Shown here: one piece after another, positions 1-9,155 of the stretch | Numbering within the stretch: the stretch's first letter is position 1 | Layout of the letters: every line of letters begins with the position of its first letter | NCBI RefSeq assembly: GCF_003955665.1 | Contig: NZ_RXHU01000015.1 | Location: forward strand, 372,001-436,000 | DNA: 64,000 nt | Origin: Paenibacillus whitsoniae | GTDB taxonomy: Bacteria > Bacillota > Bacilli > Paenibacillales > NBRC-103111 | Reading direction: 5' to 3' | Position numbers and translations under genes: made by a program | Notes under the pieces: generated by a model | Database searches by the model: none | The model's input: only the letters and a program-made list of their open reading frames with translations | What the model was told of the DNA's origin: nothing

Positions 1-3000
1 CCGCATCGCTGAAGCTTGAAAGTCTTTTGCCTGAATTGCTCTGCGGCAACTCGTCAGAGACTTTTAAAGCATTATACAGCAAAGTAAACATTTCTTGTCG
101 GGTGATCTCCCTAGTGGGATCATACCTATTGTTTCCAGTTCCCTCGGCTATTCCCAACCTTTTCGCCGCAGCCAGATAGCCGGCATAATAGGAGCTGCCT
201 GCATCTATGAAGTTATTCAGCTGGTTGTCATCCGGGACTATTTGATAAGCTCTCATCAGCATTACAAGGAAATCACCGCGGGTCAGCTTTGCATTGGGAC
301 TGAAATTGCCGTTGCCCGTGCCTGTAGTAATACTTCTCGCTCCAACAAAGCCCACTGCCTTGTTATACCATGCAGTTGCCGCTACATCTGCAAAGCTAAC
401 CTTATTATAACCCACAGCGTAGTAACTGAAATGAGTGGTGGTGAAGGTCACAGTGCCGGCAGAAGGGTCATAGTGCCCGTTTGGTATCGCTATGCTCTTA
501 CCATTTCCATCAATGTACCAAATGATGATTCCTTCAGAATTTACAAGTTCTGCTGCTGTTGGCGAGTAGGGTATAGATACCGTCACAGGTGCGTCCGGGT
601 TGTTCCACTCTAATTGCTTACCATCTATGGACATGGAGAGCTTGATTAGCGGCCTTTCACCAATGACTGTTTTTGCAGCCTCGGGCAGTAAGGATTTGTC
701 ATCCTGGCTTATCGAAATTTCAACTTTTGTACCGACTGTTCCTTTTGTGCCCGACAGCATATTTGATGGAACAGTAATGCTACCATTAACGGTATTAACC
801 GTCAGAGCGCCTTGCTTATCCGCCGTTGATAGGTATGAAATTGGAATGCCCATCGTATAGGTAATAACGTCCGGTATGGATGGTACTGTGATAATAGAAG
901 TTCTGCCATTCGATGTTAGGTTATCGATTGGAGCCGTGTCGAACACGGCGGTCCCAGTTTTTGCATCAATTGTTACACTCAGATTAGTATCTTTTGTACT
1001 ATTTCCCGATGCATCCTTTACTTTGATGATTGCACTATAGTCTTTTGCAGGTGGTATGGAAGAACTGCTGCTTCCGCTGCTGCTTGTGGAACCAGGTTTT
1101 TCCTCAAATACAGCCTTTACAGTCACAGCCTCATTGGGCATGGTGAAGGTATTTCCAGTAATGGCTAGTCCTGTTGGACTGATAACCTTCCACTGTTTGA
1201 AGATATAGCTCGCCTCAGGCTTTGCCATTAATTTAACTACATCGCCATATACCGCGGAAGCAACATCGGAACTTGCTGCGCCTTGGCCTTCGGTTTCGAC
1301 TGTTATGTTGTGACTGGATGACAAAATCGGTTTGAGCTCATGCGCAAATTCCCATCCTCTGCTTTCATCCGTTCGGATCTCCCAGTCAAAGGCGCCGCGG
1401 AGTGCTGGGTATTTCACCTTGAGCTGGTTCCATGTCGTTACAACTTCACCCACCGTCATGTAATTAGCTGCATCGCTTACTCCGAATCCAACTGAAACAT
1501 GCTCCGCTCCAAGCGCAGTTACCCACTTGTCGAGATTGCTTATAACAAATGCCGGATCATCCAGCCCCGGGCCATCGTAGTACTGTGGCGCGGCATAATC
1601 CAAAGCCCCTGCCTGTACCATCGCTGTGCAGAATACCAGATCGGCCGCTCTCCACGGGGCAGGAGGCGTTGTAATCATAAAGCCAGGGAACATTCTCTTG
1701 AGCTCCAGGCTAATCCAGATCATCTCATCCGTACTTGCTGAAGTAGAACCCTCGTAGTTATTCCAATCGATTCCGTCGAAACCGCCCAATTGATCGTAAA
1801 TATTAACAATGCTGTCTATAAAGTTCTGCGATCTCTCGCGGTTATCGAAAGTGATGCCAGCATGTGCTCCGCCAACTGTCAATATTGCCTTTCGCCCCTG
1901 AACAGTTCGAGCATACCTGATATCCTCGATCAAGTTGTCGGCCGCCCCTCTGCCATTACCAGGAGTTGTCCAATATACAGCTCCTGTTGTGCCTGGCGCA
2001 CCGCCAACCGGTTGTGCATGGAACAGATAGATTAAATTGTAACCAGGATCAATATCTCTTACACGGATCGCAGATGGCGTCCAGTAAGTCCAATACCCGC
2101 CTAACACCTTGGTAAGAGGTGGATTGACAACAGGTGTTCCTTCAAATATGGCCTCTATGGTCACCGTCTCATCCGGCATGATGAATGTGTTTCCATTTAT
2201 GGCCAATCCTGCTGGACTGATAACTTTCCATTCCTTGAAGTTGGCTCCCGCCATAGGTGTGGTTGTTAATTTAATTGGGGTGCCCCTTAATGCAGAATTA
2301 ACATTTGCGCTTGCACCGCCTAGCCCCCCAGATTTGACTTTGATGCTGTGACTGACCGGTGCGGCGCCGTCAATAATATTGACTGTGAATTTTACGGGGC
2401 TTCCGTTATCAAAATTGATTGTAAATTCCGCCTTGCTACCATTTGCAAGTCCAAGCGCAGCCAGATAGCTGCTCTTGATCGTCAAGGCGCTTCCTGTAAT
2501 GACGTACCCATCCGGCGTTGTTACCGAGTTACCGGCGTATACGACGCCAGTGACAGCGCTCGCTTTATTCCATACGATATTGAAACTTACATCACTAGGT
2601 GAAGCTACATCAAAATTGGCGCTCTCTGGAGCGATTTTTGCATCTATGGTCGCAGAATCCTTCAACGTACTCACTGTCAAAACTGGTTTATTAGATATGT
2701 TTTCTTTGCTGTTAAAAGTTATCGTGGCGCCGCTATTACTCTCATCTTGAATCTTGAAGGTCATCTTTTGGCCTTTTCCCAGCTGGCTGTTTACATAACT
2801 CGCGGCGTCGATCGTGTACCAACCGGATGCCATTACGTTGATTGTGCCAATCGCCACTGCGTCTGTACTGCTGGGCTGTTGATTCCATGTGATACCTGTT
2901 TCACTCCATATATCACCACCAGTAAGTCCGTATATCTTTAACGGCACAGCCGTCGCAGTTCCAGGCCCTGCACTGCAATATACTTTAAAGAGGGCAGACT

Positions 3001-3298
3001 CTACAGATGGTTCAGTAAGTTCGGCTAGATTAAAGCTTATAAACGCTTTCCGAGTATATCCCTCATCAGGATCTCCCTTCACAATGATTGATGTAGCGCT
3101 TCCAAAATTTGAATTTGCATTGTCCACCCCGTCTCGAATATAGGCATCGCCATCTGTCAGATAGTCGGCTGATACCGGCGTATATGTCGAAGCGTTTACA
3201 ATAGAGATTTCGCTTCTGAAGAAAAAGGCAGAGAGTAAAGTTTCCAACATAACGGCGATTGTCAGCAGTACAACGTACTTTTTCAGAATATTTTTCAA
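1..3298 (-). CDS. SLH-anchored modular GH18-like protein (3' end outside window)
   Basis: This is a secreted, cell-wall-anchored glycan-active protein; the reading frame is open from a TTG start at 3298 to the window edge, so the C-terminus is missing. The TTG follows AAGAGGAGCTGACC and has an in-frame stop just upstream. The order of parts is: signal peptide (about 1-37), a CBM96/DNRLRE-like module (40-210), an X2-type Ig module (about 215-305), a bacterial-repeat module, a GH18-like barrel (about 397-660), a second bacterial repeat, a Gly/Ser linker, and SLH domains from about residue 964. The GH18 signature reads D508-G-I-D511-W-N513-N-Y-E516, so it departs from DxxDxDxE. The barrel closely resembles that of the 11556-12917 protein. 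Its promoter shares an operator with the ABC operon at 8.9 kb. The role in GlcNAc-glycan binding or hydrolysis is inferred, and catalysis is uncertain. Confidence 0.85.
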   Translation of the reverse strand, partial: MKNILKKYVVLLTIAVMLETLLSAFFFRSEISIVNASTYTPVSADYLTDGDAYIRDGVDNANSNFGSATSIIVKGDPDEGYTRKAFISFNLAELTEPSVESALFKVYCSAGPGTATAVPLKIYGLTGGDIWSETGITWNQQPSSTDAVAIGTINVMASGWYTIDAASYVNSQLGKGQKMTFKIQDESNSGATITFNSKENISNKPVLTVSTLKDSATIDAKIAPESANFDVASPSDVSFNIVWNKASAVTGVVYAGNSVTTPDGYVITGSALTIKSSYLAALGLANGSKAEFTINFDNGSPVKFTVNIIDGAAPVSHSIKVKSGGLGGASANVNSALRGTPIKLTTTPMAGANFKEWKVISPAGLAINGNTFIMPDETVTIEAIFEGTPVVNPPLTKVLGGYWTYWTPSAIRVRDIDPGYNLIYLFHAQPVGGAPGTTGAVYWTTPGNGRGAADNLIEDIRYARTVQGRKAILTVGGAHAGITFDNRERSQNFIDSIVNIYDQLGGFDGIDWNNYEGSTSASTDEMIWISLELKRMFPGFMITTPPAPWRAADLVFCTAMVQAGALDYAAPQYYDGPGLDDPAFVISNLDKWVTALGAEHVSVGFGVSDAANYMTVGEVVTTWNQLKVKYPALRGAFDWEIRTDESRGWEFAHELKPILSSSHNITVETEGQGAASSDVASAVYGDVVKLMAKPEASYIFKQWKVISPTGLAITGNTFTMPNEAVTVKAVFEEKPGSTSSSGSSSSSIPPAKDYSAIIKVKDASGNSTKDTNLSVTIDAKTGTAVFDTAPIDNLTSNGRTSIITVPSIPDVITYTMGIPISYLSTADKQGALTVNTVNGSITVPSNMLSGTKGTVGTKVEISISQDDKSLLPEAAKTVIGERPLIKLSMSIDGKQLEWNNPDAPVTVSIPYSPTAAELVNSEGIIIWYIDGNGKSIAIPNGHYDPSAGTVTFTTTHFSYYAVGYNKVSFADVAATAWYNKAVGFVGARSITTGTGNGNFSPNAKLTRGDFLVMLMRAYQIVPDDNQLNNFIDAGSSYYAGYLAAAKRLGIAEGTGNNRYDPTREITRQEMFTLLYNALKVSDELPQSNSGKRLSSFSDA

Positions 3299-3440
3299 AT
3301 CAGGTCAGCTCCTCTTAGTTCGATTGTGTAGCAACATCATTATGATTTTGCCTAGACCCTGTGCGCATGGCGTACTTCAACAATCTTCACGATAAAATAT
3401 CACCTCCTATCGGGATATATTCGCCCGTCAAGGTAACCGC

Positions 3441-3510
3441 ATTATAGCCCTCCTTGTTATGGGAAATAAATCTTCACGTACACATCCTATCGTCACTTTT
3501 GCGGAAAGCG
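3441..3510 (-). promoter_or_regulatory. Promoter with shared activator operator upstream of the SLH-GH18 gene
   Basis: On the minus strand a TATAAT box (3441-3446) is followed by GCGG, with no convincing -35 hexamer. Upstream of it, at 3491-3510 (plus strand), lies CGTCACTTTTGCGGAAAGCG, which recurs with one change at 9021-9040 in front of the ABC/GH20 operon. The space between operator and -10 box is 42 nt here (43 nt there), counting the two extra matching bases AT at 3489-3490. This suggests activation by the AraC-type protein encoded at 9156. Confidence 0.6.
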
Positions 3511-3548
3511 AAGAAAAAGAATATAAAAATGGAAAATTGGATACTCTT

Positions 3549-5348
3549 TTAATCATCCATCGTCATGCCCATTTCGTGATATAGCGTCCGTTCCAAATAG
3601 TCATGCAAATAAAACCGAGACTTCACATAGTGCTCCGCCATGTCGACTGGCTGGTATCGTTCCAGCGTTGTCATCATCCTTGGCCGGACCTTTTCTCGCC
3701 CACGACGATTCCTCTGGTATTGGTTAAGCAAAGACCTCCGTTCCGCGGCATCTCCCGGATACATCTCCCAACGATAGGCGTACTTGTGAATAGCCGGCGT
3801 TCGGTCTGTCGCTTCCTCGAAGCCGCGCATCACGCCGATTAGTTCTGCGTACTCTTTGTTTTTGTGCACCTCATCCAACAGCCGCCAGATTATTTCATAG
3901 TAGTCCTCAATGCGATAGCTTCCAATTTTGCCGTGAGCCACTTCCGGCGATATGCCGTGGAAGACGGAGAGGAAACGATCCATGTACCCTCCTGTATCGC
4001 TCCATCGGTTCCAGGACAAATCGGCATGCAGCAGCATGAGATACCACGTCGTTTCGAATATGCCGTAGGGGACGCCCAAGCTGAAGGGTCCCGTCCAGTT
4101 TGTCGCCACCATGCAGTCGATCCCGAGCTTCTCAGCTGCTTTCGTCCATTGCAATAAATTGTCCACTCGGTTCACAATCACCGGGTAATTCTGATGCTCA
4201 GCCCCGTCAAAACTTCGAACTGCTGGCGCACCCATGACCTTCAGGCCGATTCTACTGAACTTCTCGAATAATTCAGTTGTCTCCGCCTCAATGTTGCGTC
4301 CGTTATACAGCCAGATCATCGCCACACCGCGGCTATCGAGGTGTTTCAATTCTTCCTCTGGACATTTGTGCAGCATGTCGTGCCAGAAGATCGGCGTCTT
4401 CCCCCGACTAACTGCAAACGCTATGAGTCGGTTCAAGAAGGAAATGAACGCTCGTTCACGCACGCCGTCGTAGCGCTCCTGGCAGATCATGCATTCACAC
4501 AAGCTGTATACTTCATCACAGCCAAGATGAATGTAGCGGGAATTCGGGTGTCGATCCATCATTTCGCCCAGCAAAGTAGTAATCAGCGCATACGTTTCCG
4601 GCCTTGAAGGGCAGATCTCGCCTGTCGACTTTTCTGTCTCTCTGAGATGCTTGTAGCCGTCAAGCCTCAAGACGTATTCCAGGTGACCGAAACATTGCTG
4701 CAAAGGAATAATCTCGATAAAGTACTCGTGCGCCATCCGCTGCAGCTCCTTGAACTGTTCTTCGCTTAGTGCGTGCTTCGGATGGACGAATTCAGGATAT
4801 GCGGCGAAAGGAAACTTGTCCTCATATTCTATGAGCACCGCGTTCACCTTATAGCGGGCGAAATCCGCGAGATACGAGACCAGTTTCTCCGGTGTCGAAT
4901 GGGTCTGGCGAAGATCATAATTCATGCAGCGACACGCCGTATCCGGATAATCGATAATCGTTAAGTCCGGGAGATCAGCGTTCTGATCCATTAATTGAAG
5001 CAGCGTCTGCATGCCGTAGAACAGGCCGGCCGCATCCATTGCCCGAATGCTAGTTTCGCTTCCTTGAACGGTAAGCAGATAACCTTCCTTGTGGCCGGCT
5101 AACGCTGTTAGTTCTTCATCCGTCAATTCGACAACAAGGCTATCCTTGGAAGAGATGTGCAGAGCATAACCCGTCCCTCCGATCTCTCTGCGGAAATCCA
5201 TTCCAGGGTATGCTCTGCGGCAATGCCGCTCCAGTCGCGGATCGTCCCGCTCCGAACGCAGCGTCACCTTTGGATGATCATTAAGCTTAAACACGGTTGA
5301 ACCGTTGGTTAAGTCGAAATGTTTTACTTGGGGTATCGTGGGATACAT
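3549..5348 (-). CDS. GH20 family beta-N-acetylhexosaminidase
   Basis: This 599-residue protein should remove terminal beta-linked GlcNAc or GalNAc from oligosaccharides. An N-terminal GH20b-like alpha/beta domain (about 15-130, ending in AAGLFYGMQTLLQL) precedes the TIM barrel. The family signature HLGCDE lies at 274-279, with the catalytic pair D278-E279. No signal peptide is seen, so it probably acts in the cytoplasm on sugars brought in by the importer encoded just upstream. The ATG at 5348 follows AGAGGAGGAAGCACAGC. It is the last gene of an operon with two permeases and a lipoprotein (8890 to 3549). A hairpin at 5376-5414 separates it from the lipoprotein gene. Family assignment is firm; the exact substrate is inferred. 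Confidence 0.9.
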   Translation of the reverse strand: MYPTIPQVKHFDLTNGSTVFKLNDHPKVTLRSERDDPRLERHCRRAYPGMDFRREIGGTGYALHISSKDSLVVELTDEELTALAGHKEGYLLTVQGSETSIRAMDAAGLFYGMQTLLQLMDQNADLPDLTIIDYPDTACRCMNYDLRQTHSTPEKLVSYLADFARYKVNAVLIEYEDKFPFAAYPEFVHPKHALSEEQFKELQRMAHEYFIEIIPLQQCFGHLEYVLRLDGYKHLRETEKSTGEICPSRPETYALITTLLGEMMDRHPNSRYIHLGCDEVYSLCECMICQERYDGVRERAFISFLNRLIAFAVSRGKTPIFWHDMLHKCPEEELKHLDSRGVAMIWLYNGRNIEAETTELFEKFSRIGLKVMGAPAVRSFDGAEHQNYPVIVNRVDNLLQWTKAAEKLGIDCMVATNWTGPFSLGVPYGIFETTWYLMLLHADLSWNRWSDTGGYMDRFLSVFHGISPEVAHGKIGSYRIEDYYEIIWRLLDEVHKNKEYAELIGVMRGFEEATDRTPAIHKYAYRWEMYPGDAAERRSLLNQYQRNRRGREKVRPRMMTTLERYQPVDMAEHYVKSRFYLHDYLERTLYHEMGMTMDD

Positions 5349-5375
5349 GCTGTGCTTCCTCCTCTAATTAATAAT

Positions 5376-5414
5376 TCGGGCGCTATCCTCCTGCCTTGGG
5401 AAGATAACGCCCGA
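5376..5414 (-). promoter_or_regulatory. Intercistronic hairpin after solute-binding protein gene
   Basis: TCGGGCG (5376-5382) and TATC (5384-5387) pair with GATA (5403-5406) and CGCCCGA (5408-5414), with one mismatch. There is no T-run on the minus strand, so it is more likely an RNA-stabilising or attenuating hairpin than a full terminator. Confidence 0.45.
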
Positions 5415-5429
5415 TCATGATTTGCCTTA

Positions 5430-6992
5430 TTACTTGACGTTCAGTTTGATGCTCTGAACGCGCTCATAAGCGTTTTTGTTCGTCTCGAGCAGCTTGACGA
5501 CGCCAAGCTTGTTCATTTCACTCACGTATTGATCCCATTCATTCAAGCTTCTCGTGCCGGTCACAAATTTGGCAAAACTCTCGTCCCGATGTTTGAGAAT
5601 CGCTGACCCGGTTAACGCAACAAATTGGGTTTCAGCTTCCGTAAGGGCCGGATGCGGCTGCATCGCTGGCGGATCGTACTTCGCCGCTTCCCGGAACGCA
5701 TATTTCAAGTTGTCGGAGGACAGAGACACATCTGAATTGAAGTCGACCCACGTATACGTGCCGCTCGTCTTCAAACCTGTCGCTTTGCGCGTCTCTATGA
5801 TGTCCTTGTATTCCGGCTTGAACTTGAGTGTGTCGCCTTCTTTGACATACGTCTCGCCTTCTTTCCCCCAGCTGACAAGCGTGCGGCCTTCATTCGAATA
5901 GAAGAAATCCATGTACTTCATGACATCTTTGATGTGTTTGGATTCGGAAGACACCGTTAGGCCGCTCTGAAGAAAGTGGAGATACGGGTTCTGCTGCTTG
6001 CCGCCCGCGATGCCGGCCGGTGGCGCCATGAACTGCATATTATACTTGGGATTTTGCTTCTGCATGGCCGTATTAAAAAAGTCGATGCGGCTGATATAAT
6101 CGATCGTAATGAAAGATTTGTCTGTGGACAGCATGTCCTGCCATTGCTTCGTCTGAAGTGAGAGGAAATCCGGCGGGATTAACCCTTCGGCATAGAACTT
6201 TTTCCACGTCGAAATCATCGTTTTATAGTTGTCCTCCGTCGGTCCGTAACGCCATTCCTTCTTGTTAAAATCATAGTAAGTGCTGTCTCCCGTTTCGAAA
6301 TCCACCGCCATATTTGCAGTGCTCTCGTCTTGGTTTTCCCCGTAGCGGATCGTTAGCGGATAAGAGTCAGGATATTTAGCTTTCAGCGTTTTGAGTGTGG
6401 CATACAGCTCATCGTAGTTCGCCGGAACTTTAAGGCCTTCTTTGTCGAACACGTCTTTCCGGTACATCCAAACCGTTCGGTTCGTCTCGCCAAAACCTTG
6501 GTTCGGGAACATGTACATTTTCCCGTCTGACGATAAAGCAGCTTTCGCCTCCTCCGGATATTTCCCGATCCAAGCCTTCAGATTCGGCATGTCGTCGATA
6601 TATTTCAAAATATCAACGAGCGCCCCCTGCTGGCCAAACTTGTTTGAACTCTCACGGCTAGGCATGTACATCAAATCCGGCATTGTACGGGAGGCAATGG
6701 TCAGGTTCAAAGTATCTCCCAGCTTGCCGGAAGGGGTTTGAACTTCGAGTGTCACGCCCGTCTTCTCCTTGATCCATTTCCAGATTGGCCAGTCCTTCGA
6801 ATACGGGAACGTCGGGTTGTTGTCGAACAGCGCCGTAAGCTTCACGTCTGGAAGTGCGGACGGTGCCGCATTGGTAACGGAGGGAGAGGTTGTTGGGCTC
6901 TCCTTGGGAGCGTTCCCGCTGCATGCGGAGAGCAAAGCCGCCGTCATAGCGGTTATTGTCAAAAGAGTAACTGGCTTTTTAATCATTTTCAT
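5430..6992 (-). CDS. ABC sugar-importer solute-binding lipoprotein (LplA-like)
   Basis: This is the 520-residue substrate-binding lipoprotein of a CUT1-type importer. The signal peptide ends in the lipobox LSAC with the lipidated Cys at about residue 24, followed by a Ser/Thr/Pro-rich linker. Length and the ending (about 100 residues with EWDQYVSEMNKLGV) fit the large LplA/YtcQ-type binding proteins of Paenibacillaceae. The ATG at 6992 follows AGGAGCTGAGAGATTCG. The two permease genes lie upstream and GH20 lies downstream in the same operon, so a GlcNAc-containing oligosaccharide is the inferred ligand. Confidence 0.9.
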   Translation of the reverse strand: MKMIKKPVTLLTITAMTAALLSACSGNAPKESPTTSPSVTNAAPSALPDVKLTALFDNNPTFPYSKDWPIWKWIKEKTGVTLEVQTPSGKLGDTLNLTIASRTMPDLMYMPSRESSNKFGQQGALVDILKYIDDMPNLKAWIGKYPEEAKAALSSDGKMYMFPNQGFGETNRTVWMYRKDVFDKEGLKVPANYDELYATLKTLKAKYPDSYPLTIRYGENQDESTANMAVDFETGDSTYYDFNKKEWRYGPTEDNYKTMISTWKKFYAEGLIPPDFLSLQTKQWQDMLSTDKSFITIDYISRIDFFNTAMQKQNPKYNMQFMAPPAGIAGGKQQNPYLHFLQSGLTVSSESKHIKDVMKYMDFFYSNEGRTLVSWGKEGETYVKEGDTLKFKPEYKDIIETRKATGLKTSGTYTWVDFNSDVSLSSDNLKYAFREAAKYDPPAMQPHPALTEAETQFVALTGSAILKHRDESFAKFVTGTRSLNEWDQYVSEMNKLGVVKLLETNKNAYERVQSIKLNVK

Positions 6993-7041
6993 CGAATCTC
7001 TCAGCTCCTTCAGTTTTAATTGTTTTGTAACGCGATCGGTT

Positions 7042-7914
7042 TTAACCCTTTACGGCCCCGATCATCGCCCCCTGGACGAAATATTTCTGCACAAACGGAT
7101 ATAAGATAAGAATCGGGATCGTCGATACCATGATAGTGGCGTACTTTAATGATTCCTCAACGATCAGGTTATCACCTCCAATCTGGGTTACGTCTCCCGA
7201 ACTCGCGGTGCCGGCCAGAATGAGATTTCGCAGCAGAACCTGCAGCGGAAATAGATCTTGGGTACGCAAGTACAAAAGCGGAAGCATGAAGTTATTCCAT
7301 AAGCCCACGGTATAGAAAAGGGCGATGGTGGCGAATGAAGCTTTTGACAAGGGGACAATGATACGGAAATAAATGCCAATGTCATTTAGCCCATCCATTC
7401 GTCCAGACTCCTCCATCTCCTTTGGAATGCCAGTGAAGAACGTGCGCATCAGAATCAGATTCCAGGTACTGACCGCGCCGGGTAGGACTATGCCCCAGAT
7501 CGTATCTACCAGCCCGAGTGACTGGACGACCAGGAATGTAGGGATCATCCCGCCGCCAAAAAACATGGTGAACACGATAAGCATCGTAAACGATTTTCGC
7601 AACGCCATTTGGCTACGTGAGAGCGCATACGCTCCCATCGAAGTTACTGCAAGCGAGATGGCGGTTCCGAACGCGGTATACACGATCGAGTTTCGGAACG
7701 CCGTCCATATTTTCGAGTCGCCAAGCACGAGATCATACATGTGGACGTTGAAGCCTTTCGGCCATATAGTAATCTCATTCATCATGACGTAGGTATCAGC
7801 GCTGAACGAGACCGCGAGCATATGCACGAACGGATACAGCGTAGCGACGACGACTAACGTAAGGATGGCGGCGCTGACGACTGGGAACAGTGATAGCTTG
7901 GACGATTTGGTCAT
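7042..7914 (-). CDS. CUT1 ABC sugar permease, YtcP/LplC-like
   Basis: This 290-residue inner-membrane permease forms a heterodimer with the product of the next upstream gene. It has about six membrane segments, the first at about 12-32. The EAA loop reads EESGRMDGLNDIG, so the usual EAA is EES here, followed by the family-typical IIVPLS. The C-terminus, FVQGAMIGAVKG, is typical of the YtcP branch. The ATG at 7914 follows AAAGGAGTCGTTCA, 13 nt after the preceding gene. No ATPase gene is nearby, so an MsmX-like ATPase elsewhere is presumed. Confidence 0.92.
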   Translation of the reverse strand: MTKSSKLSLFPVVSAAILTLVVVATLYPFVHMLAVSFSADTYVMMNEITIWPKGFNVHMYDLVLGDSKIWTAFRNSIVYTAFGTAISLAVTSMGAYALSRSQMALRKSFTMLIVFTMFFGGGMIPTFLVVQSLGLVDTIWGIVLPGAVSTWNLILMRTFFTGIPKEMEESGRMDGLNDIGIYFRIIVPLSKASFATIALFYTVGLWNNFMLPLLYLRTQDLFPLQVLLRNLILAGTASSGDVTQIGGDNLIVEESLKYATIMVSTIPILILYPFVQKYFVQGAMIGAVKG

Positions 7915-7927
7915 TGAACGACTCCTT

Positions 7928-8890
7928 TCACCATAGACTGGTCTCGCTAACTCGTCGGCTGAGCCAGTTTGCGCTGTAAATGAAGATTAAGCTAATTACA
8001 CCCATGAAGAGCCCGATTGCAGATCCGTAACTAAAATTGCCTTGCACGAGCCCAATCCGATAGACGTAAGTGCTGATAATGTCCGCCGTATCGTATATCG
8101 CCGGGTTTTGCATCAAATAAACTTTTTCAAAGCCGATCTCCAGCACATTGCCAATATTGAGAATAAGCGTGATGACGATAGCAGGGGAAATGCCGGGAAT
8201 CGTGACGTGCCAAATCCTGCGCATTCTGTTCGCTCCGTCAATGTTAGCCGCTTCATAAAGCTGGGGGTCTACGGCCGTCAACGCCGCCAAGTAAATGATC
8301 GTCTCCCAACCGATATGTTGCCAGATCTCCGAAATCACGTAAATACCTCTAAACATCTCTGGTTTGTTCATGAAATTAATCGGATCGAACCCGAGACTTT
8401 GCAGAATATTGTTGACCAACCCGCCCGTCGGCGATAGGAACATGATGACCATGCTGGCGACGATGACGTTAGAAATGAAGTGAGGCAAATAGCTGACTGT
8501 CTGCACAAACCATTTGACAGCCTTCCTCCTCACTTCATTAAGCAGCAGCGCAAGTATAATCGGAGCCGGGAAGCCGAACACCAGATTATAGAAGCCGAGA
8601 AGGAACGTATTCTTCAACAGAGGCCAAAAGTCCGGATTTTGCAGGAACATCCTGTAATATTTGAGTCCTACCCAATCGCTGGCCCAAACACCTTTGAACA
8701 GATTGTAATCCTTAAATGTAATGACGAGCCCAAACATAGGCGCATATCGGAAAACTAGATAATAGAGAAGGCAAGGCAGAAAGAGCAGCCATAGGTACTT
8801 GTTGATGTGCCATAGTCGCTTGAACCGAAGTGCTCTCGACGCGGATGTCGATTTCTCCTCGGTTCGTAGAATTGCATTTGTTTGAACCAT
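7928..8890 (-). CDS. CUT1 ABC sugar permease, LplB-like
   Basis: This permease has about 320 residues and six predicted membrane helices. Its EAA motif is YEAANIDGANRMRRIWHVT, and it ends in RRVSETSLW, as LplB-type proteins do. The first in-frame ATG is at 8896, but GGGGAA there abuts the codon. The ATG at 8890 has a better spacing and is preferred. It is the first gene of the importer/GH20 operon and is divergent from the AraC regulator at 9156. Confidence 0.92.
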   Translation of the reverse strand: MVQTNAILRTEEKSTSASRALRFKRLWHINKYLWLLFLPCLLYYLVFRYAPMFGLVITFKDYNLFKGVWASDWVGLKYYRMFLQNPDFWPLLKNTFLLGFYNLVFGFPAPIILALLLNEVRRKAVKWFVQTVSYLPHFISNVIVASMVIMFLSPTGGLVNNILQSLGFDPINFMNKPEMFRGIYVISEIWQHIGWETIIYLAALTAVDPQLYEAANIDGANRMRRIWHVTIPGISPAIVITLILNIGNVLEIGFEKVYLMQNPAIYDTADIISTYVYRIGLVQGNFSYGSAIGLFMGVISLIFIYSANWLSRRVSETSLW

Positions 8891-8969
8891 TCGCATTTCC
8901 CCTTGTTGTTGATATTATTGATAGATTTCACATCGCTCTCCATGCACGTCCTTGGGTCGATGTATCCGC

Positions 8970-9040
8970 ATTATAACTGGAAATTTGAAAGGAAAACTAT
9001 CTGCATGAACGCCTGCAAATCGTCACTATTGCGGAAAGCG
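8970..9040 (-). promoter_or_regulatory. Promoter and operator of the importer/GH20 operon
   Basis: A minus-strand TATAAT (8970-8975) followed by GCGG lies about 80 nt upstream of the permease start. CGTCACTATTGCGGAAAGCG (9021-9040) is nearly identical to 3491-3510, at the same distance from the -10 box (43 versus 42 nt). The site sits in the divergent region shared with the AraC gene, which fits autoregulation or local activation. Confidence 0.6.
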
Positions 9041-9155
9041 GATGTAATGAATATGAAAATGAGAAAGTGCATATTGTTCGCGTTCATTTGCAGCCAGTAT
9101 AATAAGAAAAATATAAAGGTTACACGGGGCCGTATACAGAGGGGGATTTGAGAGA

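Noticed and set aside
95-3143. Several plus-strand frames in the first 3.2 kb
   Set aside because: A single continuous minus-strand frame with SLH, GH18 and CBM modules covers the region.
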